A stretch of 64,000 bases of DNA, taken from the NCBI GenBank assembly GCA_009760855.2, contig WPIO01000073.1, positions 643,001 to 707,000 on the forward strand, read 5' to 3'. The notes under the pieces were generated by a model. The model was given only the letters and a program-made list of their open reading frames with translations, did no database searches and was not told where the DNA came from. Within the stretch, counting starts at the first letter, position 1, and every line of letters starts with the position of its first letter. Source of the stretch: Cristatella mucedo (Eukaryota > Bryozoa > Phylactolaemata > Cristatellidae). Made by a program: the position numbers and the translations under genes. Positions 57,830 to 64,000 of the stretch are shown piece by piece.

Positions 57830-58185
57830 CCTGCATAATAACAATAATGAAGACGTGTATTGGTTGCCTAAAGAGAAAAAATCTATTTCTGGACGCTTTA
57901 TATATACTGTAAATGCATTTTTGGAAGGAAGCACAAGTCACAGTGTCAGCTCGCGTAAATACAAAAGGAGCAATTGTAAAATACGCCTGTGTATTACGGC
58001 ATTTAGTGGGTCTTTGAGATTCATCCTTCGTAGGCATATGCGTGTGCCTACGCTGCTGCGCCTGCTGCTTGCGAATGTTATCACCAATCACTCGGTAATA
58101 CTTTCTATATAGATCTGTAAAGTGCCTGGAAAGACATTCGGTTCACTGAAGGCCCTATACAAATGTGTTATTATTATTGTAGGAC
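57830..58185 (+). mobile_element. Degraded LINE family 1-like 3' region
   Basis: Traces of GGCATTTAGTGGGTCTTTG and CATATGCGTGTGCC, then AAAGTGCCTGGAAAGAC, CCTATACAAATGTG and (ATT)n. An antisense-type tail block at 57835-57900 precedes it. Confidence 0.6.
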
Positions 58186-59154
58186 TATGTCTCCCCCATG
58201 GATGCCTTAAAATGGCATCGCCCATTGGCTGACTTGCTATTGGCAAGCCCCAGTAATAAGCGCTATGTGGCCTAGTGGGGCGAGCTCCCGACACGGGTTG
58301 GTACATCCGTATCTGAGACTGATGGCACTGGATCCAGCTTGCTAGGCAACCGAGCAGCGCCCCTTGGACAGCTTCAGTTGACTAGACACCATGGCCGGCC
58401 GCTCGGTTAGTCGTTCGCTTCTTTAACGACTCCAGCAGTAAATCGATGACTATTGATATACTCCCACTCGTCGCCGCGAGAGCTGCGTGAAGACGATCGT
58501 TGCTCGGACGGTTTTTCGTATAATCTCAAGCTCGGATTGTGCGTCTGCACCCTACTGTCGTAAAGCGCCGCGCCCGAATGTGTTAGCACTTACTCATCCC
58601 TAACATGTCTCGAACTCTCCGAAGCCGTAGAACCCGATCACTCATGTCAAGCGAATGAATCAGTGACCAAGCTACGTCAATCGTTGACTCTGTCGCCTAC
58701 CGCGGACGGAGGCAAGGACTCGCGGATAACTTCGTCCGTTCTGTCCATCGAGGTTCAAAAGCTGAGCACAGGCTAAGCTACCTCGTTTAAATACTGGAAT
58801 ATGATGAGTGCATTGCCAAGAGAGACTTTGGATCTGCCGAAACCGTCCTTGTCTGGGAATCCGGCCAGCGGACTAGTCAATTCCACTCAGCGAGTTGCAT
58901 TTCATTTCATTTCAGTCGATCAGCGAGCGATTTCTCTTCGGTTGGCGCCGCACGGCGGCCGGGTTCCCGTCTTTCAGCAAGATTGCAGACGTGCCTCTGG
59001 ATTAAAGGTTACATTATGCAACACTTAACCTTAGGACAACAGTGCTTTTGTGTCTTGTCAGACACAGGTAATTGGTTCGCGGTCTATTAGATGCAAGCCC
59101 CACGACGTTTGCTGCCTCTACGGTGGCAGTGTAGGGGGAGAGTAAGACGAAACG
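58186..59154. other. Unrecognised intergenic
   Basis: Nothing supported. Confidence 0.4.
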
Positions 59155-59400
59155 TGTATGTATGTATGTGAATCTCCGTCTGTAACCCCACAAAGCCACG
59201 AAGACTTGTGGGTGTTATGCATGAGTTTTGTACAGCGTACGATTACGGTAGCGACCATAATTCATCTCACGCAACAAAGATAGCTGAGACAGGAGAGCCG
59301 TTGAGATAGTGAGTAGCATGGAAGTTGCATCTCAGGACGGCTGGAAAGGATGTACCACAGTCAGCAGCAGCAGCAGAGTAGTTGTCGTTTCGTAAGCATG
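59155..59400 (-). mobile_element. LINE family 2 3' end
   Basis: (TATG)n at the tail, then AATCTCCGTCTGTAACCCC, TTGTGGGTGTTATGCATG and AGTAGCATGGAAGTTGC in antisense order. Confidence 0.78.
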
Positions 59401-60180
59401 TTGTCTGTCGTCAGTACACGGTTTTCGATGACCACGCTTCATTAAGGACGGCAGCTTATCGTCGTGCAAGGGATACGACTCAAAGGTGGCGACGATAGCT
59501 TAGCAGCAGAGCGAAAGGGGAAACTACTGAACGTTTCTTTCGCTGCTAGCGTAGAGGCGGGAACTATTGCTCAGTCGTAGCCCTCTGGCTGGCGAGGAAG
59601 TGAGCTCATTCCTCTGAGGCCGCTCTTGGGTGCGAAGGTGCGAAGTGGAATCTACCTCGGGCCAGCTCTTTCGAGCCCGAGCGGTCGTTTGAAAAGGCAG
59701 GATTCGAGGCAGAACTTGATCGGAGCCCTAGCTGACTGTAGCTGCAAACTCCGAACGAGTCAGACGACGGGGTAGCGCGAACGCGATATAGCTCGATGCA
59801 GGGCCTAGCGGCTCACCCTCGGGCAGCGCTGAAAGTTGATAGTCAGTCGGCCTCGGTCGGCTTGCAGCTGCCGCCGCAGAGCGAGGACTGGGCGATCCGT
59901 CCGCATGGATGCGGCAATACGAAAGAGTAGCTGCCAACCCTTACGTCGGCCTGGCAACTGAGTGAGCAAGTAGTCTAATGATCGCTGGGCCACTTTTGTG
60001 AGAGCGTGCTGCGAGGCTGTGGGTGCAGAGTCTGCTCTAGCCTTCTACGCCATTCCATACGCTCGTCACCGTACGATCGGGTGCCACGGATACGGTCTAG
60101 ATTCTACCCTTCTTGGCGTAATCCCGGCGATGTAGGTCTTGGCTTTGAGCCCAGCAGTTGGCAACTCTTCACTGTCGTCC
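59401..60180. other. Unrecognised intergenic
   Basis: Nothing supported. Confidence 0.4.
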
Positions 60181-60182
60181 AC

Positions 60183-60362
60183 AGTGAGCCGCGACGGCAC
60201 ACTGTGTAAGGCGGATGCTCTTCAACTACCTCCGTCCCGAGGTAGTTGGATTGAATCCTGCTGTGGGCGATCGTATATTGCAGCTGCTGCAAGCGGCGGT
60301 GTTGGCCATTGATACTCTTCTGTCGCTACACGAAAAGAGGCTCTCCTCAAGTCGGCGAGCAA
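60183..60362 (+). mobile_element. SINE family A
   Basis: GTGTAAGGCGGATGCTC head, GTTGGATTGAATCCTGC B box, AAGCGGCGGTGTTGGCC and CTGTCGCTACACGAAAAG. Confidence 0.75.
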
Positions 60363-61379
60363 TTCTTCTTTAAGCGACGGCACGACAGCCGCTAACGCCC
60401 TTCTGCGGCTTTGTGAGCTCGTTAACGCAGGCGGTCGTCACTTTCGATCCATGCGCCGATCGATTCGAGGGGTCGATCCTGTGGATTGCGCAGCTCTGCG
60501 GAATCGTCGGGGATCTGAGGCTCCGACCTGCGGCGGCTGCAGCGGCATCGGCGGCTCCCTGCAGCGCTGCTCTGCTGCGCCGCCGCCGCCTCGCGTCGCA
60601 GACGTGCTCTCCCGCGGCGCAGCTGCTGTGCGAGCCAACACTGGCTGAAGGATAATTGTCATCATATGAAACCACTTCTTAAAGGTCCCGGAATAACGCC
60701 TTGCCGTCGTCCCGCCGTCGAGCAGCCAGCCCGCAGCAACGGCGGTATCCGGTCAGCACCGAGGACCGCAGTCGCGAGTTTGGACGGGCGCTATAACCCG
60801 ACCTTCGAGGAACGAATGCGGTGCAAGGTCGAGGGCTTCTCTTCGAAATCAGCGCGGAAAGAGTCCTCGGAAAAGCTCTCTGAAAACATATTCTCCATTT
60901 TAAGAGAGCTCAAAGCTCCGAGATGCTCAGGGCACCCACCCACCGAAAGCCTCCGGACGCCAACAGAAATGTGCGCCGCCACTCCACTCTCCGAGTAGAG
61001 AGGATGAAGCTGCATGCTGAAGGTGCAAGCCTCTCCTACTATCTCTCAAGCAAATCTAAAAGCATGCTGCTTGCCTCCTTAAACAAAAGCATTAGTTCCT
61101 CGAGAAACCAAACGCGAGCCTGCATCTGCACGCACCTGAAGGCGCGCTGCTGCAGCAACCTTTAAATCTCAGTCCGCAACCAAAAGTGGCAGCCCCCAAA
61201 AGGGCGTGCACAATATCGTGTAATAAGTCAGAAAGATAAACAGGAAACACCTCGATGCTTCGCGGTTAAAGGCGCGCCGCATAACAAGCCTACGTTGCCA
61301 ATTGTTTAGCATCGTGAGCTCTACCGGACGTATGCTAGTCTCGCGGGAGCGTCTACGGCGCTTTCGGAAGGTGGCTGGA
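60363..61379. other. Unrecognised; small GC-rich open frames
   Basis: A frame on + at 60413-60655 with an alanine run and its antisense are both open. Neither is convincing. Confidence 0.35.
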
Positions 61380-61520
61380 AGAATTAAAAAAGAAACTTCT
61401 TTCGCTCCCGAAGAGAGCTTCGTCTCTATCCGGGGGCTTTACACGTGCCGCAGGGCTCGAGCCCGCGGCCTGGTTAGTCAAAGGCGAGCACGCTATCCCT
61501 GGACCAAACCGGGACGGAAG
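61380..61520 (-). mobile_element. SINE family B
   Basis: AGAGCTTCGTCTCTATCC, GGCTTTACACGTGCCGCAG, GGCTCGAGCCCGCGGCC, then CTGGACCAAACC at the head. Confidence 0.75.
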
Positions 61521-61649
61521 CATTCTCGGTAGCTTGTCTGCCGCGCGTCGCTTACCGGCTGCTATCGTGGACTTAACACGATTGCCTCTCCTCCTCAGAA
61601 TCCAAGGGGTCACCGAGCGTACGGACGACTCGCCTCCCCCTCAGATCCA

Positions 61650-62290
61650 CGAGGGGTCTCGGTAGATGGTAGCAGCAGCTCGGGTCGACGGGGTCCCGCA
61701 CTGCCGCTTCAGCCCGACCAGCGCGGGCTGACGCCAGCCCTGCCCCCAGCTCTCTCTCCGCGCTCTCGTTATGGGCTTTACCAATGCGGCAGCTAGCGCG
61801 GCCGGGGGGCTGCGAGAGAGTTGCGGAGACGTTGCGTCGTCGATGCGTCCGTTTTGCCGCAGCACGCGTCAGTCTCAAAAGCGTCTCTGAGTTCACGACG
61901 CGCGAGCGCCCCACCCCGCCCCCACACTCCCAACCACTATCCGACGGGCACGCGCCACGCTCGACGCTGACTGAGGGCTGCTGCGGTCGCGCGCTGGCGG
62001 CGTGCGACTCAAGCGCGCCGCTCCGCGGCAGTGCGCTCGCTGCTCGGAGCGCTGCTCTGAGCAAAGCGTTGCTGCGAGTGCGCGTGTGAGCTGTGAGCGC
62101 GTCTTTAGACCCTTGAGCCCGTAGCTGTTAGCATAGCTCTGAGCGTATCGTAGCTCTGAGCGTAGCGAGCCGCGGCCGGAGGGTGCAGAGGTGGGTGCAC
62201 GCTCGCTAAAATTTCTGCCGCCGCCGCAGCCGTTTCGTCCCGTCGCGTGGCCGAAGCTCGCTCGATTGCACACAACTGAGTTATCAATGA
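61650..62290. promoter_or_regulatory. CpG-dense block, possible promoter
   Basis: High CG content and frequent CG dinucleotides, with open frames on both strands. No gene start is evident, so this is composition only. Confidence 0.25.
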
Positions 62291-62350
62291 ACCCGCCGCA
62301 ACGTAGTTTTAGGGGGAATTGAACAGCGTAGTTCTTTTATGGGGCATCGA

Positions 62351-63118
62351 ATAATAATAATAATGATACATTTGATAAAGCGCCCTCAGAGAACTTGATC
62401 TCTTTCTAGGCGCTTTACATTTGCTGCAAAGTGAAATGCAATTGAATGGTAAGTAAAATCATGCTTGAAAAACAAAGTGAATAATATGCTTAGGGGTGAC
62501 ATGCACAGGGTCACCATGCAAGTGTGATTAGTGGCAGCATGCACAGTGTCAGCACGCATAAGCAAACAAAGGACGAATCACAAGGGCCCATTAAATGCTG
62601 TCCTAAATAGGCGTGTTTTAAGTTCTTTTTAAATGTGGTCAAGTCAGGGGATGTCGTGACGCAAGTTGGGAGTGAATTCCAGGCTATGGGAGCGTACGAC
62701 CTAATGCACGGTCTCCAAAGGATTTGAGGTTTATACAAGGTATTGGTAAACTTTTAGATTCCAAAAAGCGGGTGGTACGATTCTTGGCCTGATGGGGGAG
62801 TAGATGTGAGAGATAGGCTAGAGCCAAAGAACGAAGTGACCTAAAAGTGAGCGACAAAACCTTGAAGTCGATCCGTTGCTTGACTGGTAGCCAGTGCAGG
62901 TCGGAGAGAAGTGGTGTGATGTTGCAACTGCGACACTCACGACAGACAAGCCTAGCTGCAGAGTTTTACATGAGCTGTAAGCGCCTGATTGCACATGCCG
63001 GTAGGCCAGCAAGCAGTGAGTTACAGAAGTCAAGACGGGATATCACAAATGCATGGACCAACTTAGATGTGTTTATCCCTGTCTAAACAACCCCGTACTT
63101 CTGCAACGTTACGTAGCT
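62351..63118 (-). mobile_element. LINE family 1 copy
   Basis: It starts with (AAT)n and the hairpin tail at 62381-62420. On the - strand it encodes LTTFKKNLK and NSLPTCVTTSPD, then, further 5', ADLHWLPVKQRIDF. Frameshifts are present. Confidence 0.88.
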
Positions 63119-63935
63119 GGAAGAAGGGGCTGCGCGCGCCGCTGCAGTGGTCAGCTTCTTTCATCAAAGCCGACCGCTGCAGCGCGCCTGTTATTGCGCG
63201 CGGGTAGTCGTAATGGTGATGGTAACGTCAATAATAACAATAACGAAACGTCGCCTTAGTCCTACTAGGACTTGCTCTTTTGCACGGCCTCGCTGTCCGC
63301 TGCTAGCTTGTCGCGTAATATCACGCTAGACTGATCCAGCGGCAGCAGCGACAGCATCGATAGCAGCGGCACACGCAGCCGCAGCTGAGGTCGCGGTCTA
63401 CGGGCGCTCGGCTCCAATCGCAAGTCCGAGGGAGCGCCTCGGTTGAGAGGGGGCGCTCCGCTAGTCCATCGCAGCCACGCCCGCGGCAGTAGTTATATTC
63501 CAGATCGTCGCAGGCGGCTGAGACGGCTCGCGTCGCCAGCAGTCTTGCGGCTTAAGCCCACGTTGCTGTTCTCAAGACGTAGGGCGCAGCGATCGATCGG
63601 GTCACGGGGGCGTGGCAAGGAAGCGGGCCCGCAGGCGGCTCAGCGTTGCCGCTAGCTATCAGCGCCGCCGGAGCTATCGACCTTCGTGACTCGCCCCTCC
63701 GCTGCGGGGCTGCGGCTGCGCCTGCGGCAGAGCATATCGCTCAGCGCTCGCTCGCCCCGACCAGCCAGCGCGAGCGAACTCGCGAGCGCATCGCTGGCCG
63801 CACCAGCGCGCGCACGGCTCGGTGCGTCTGCCGCGTTGGACGGCGTTCGCCGCTAGCGCTCCCACGCTAGGCCGGCGTTCGAGCGACATCTCTCGACTGC
63901 GGCGAGTGGGGGGGGGGGAGGGCGAGGCAGTAGAT
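63119..63935. other. CpG-rich block, unrecognised
   Basis: GCAGCGG-rich sequence with a G-run at 63908-63918. Long frames are compositional. Confidence 0.3.
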
Positions 63936-63944
63936 GTTGCTTCC

Positions 63945-64000
63945 CAGAAATCCTAGCTGCTTTAGCAGCCTCGTTCGTATAGCGGCAGAAAAGCCTTGTC
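63945..64000 (-). mobile_element. SINE family A tail, cut by window end
   Basis: ATCCTAGCTGCTTTAGCAGC, then CTCGTTCGTATAGCGGCAG and AAAAGCC: the 3' end of an antisense copy. Confidence 0.75.

Overview
The window is nuclear DNA from an animal. Two multi-exon genes of metazoan type are split by GT-AG introns, and the rest is filled with 5'-truncated LINEs, tRNA-derived SINEs, a solo LTR and very long TC/GA microsatellites. I see no operons, bacterial genes or organelle genes. A TBC1D32 (broad-minded) gene implies a ciliated animal. The LINE and SINE style fits an invertebrate, but I cannot place the species.

Left part (1-20700, + strand): thirteen coding exons of the 3' half of TBC1D32. Every splice junction keeps phase, the exons sum to 1797 nt (598 codons plus a stop), and the window opens inside the gene. 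The introns carry a long TC tract (2995-3700), GA tracts (5641-5910), SINEs, a Tc1/mariner-like fragment broken by a solo LTR, two LINE families, a near-perfect foldback (18882-18946) and CA/GT repeats.

Middle left (20701-28628, - strand): a convergent gene encoding a Mab-21 (cGAS-fold nucleotidyltransferase) domain protein in two clear exons, with catalytic-site positions that look degenerate. A third downstream exon (22324-22554), possibly a ubiquitin-like or beta-grasp piece, can be joined in phase. That join is inference.

Right part (28629-64000): mostly gene-poor repeat country. It holds LINE copies, two SINE families, a 15-bp minisatellite (33783-34316), GC-rich CpG-dense blocks (about 34560-35720, 36900-37100, 61650-62290, 63160-63900), and many TC and AT microsatellites. 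Two exon-like pieces at 47046-47105 and 49863-49945 join in phase into a coiled-coil-like peptide and may mark a third, unidentified gene.

The repeats are linked. LINE family 1 ends in a compact hairpin tail followed by (ATT)n. The same tail, in diverged form, ends SINE family B, and it also occurs alone at eight or more places. This looks like a LINE/SINE partnership in which the SINE borrows the LINE's reverse-transcriptase recognition tail.
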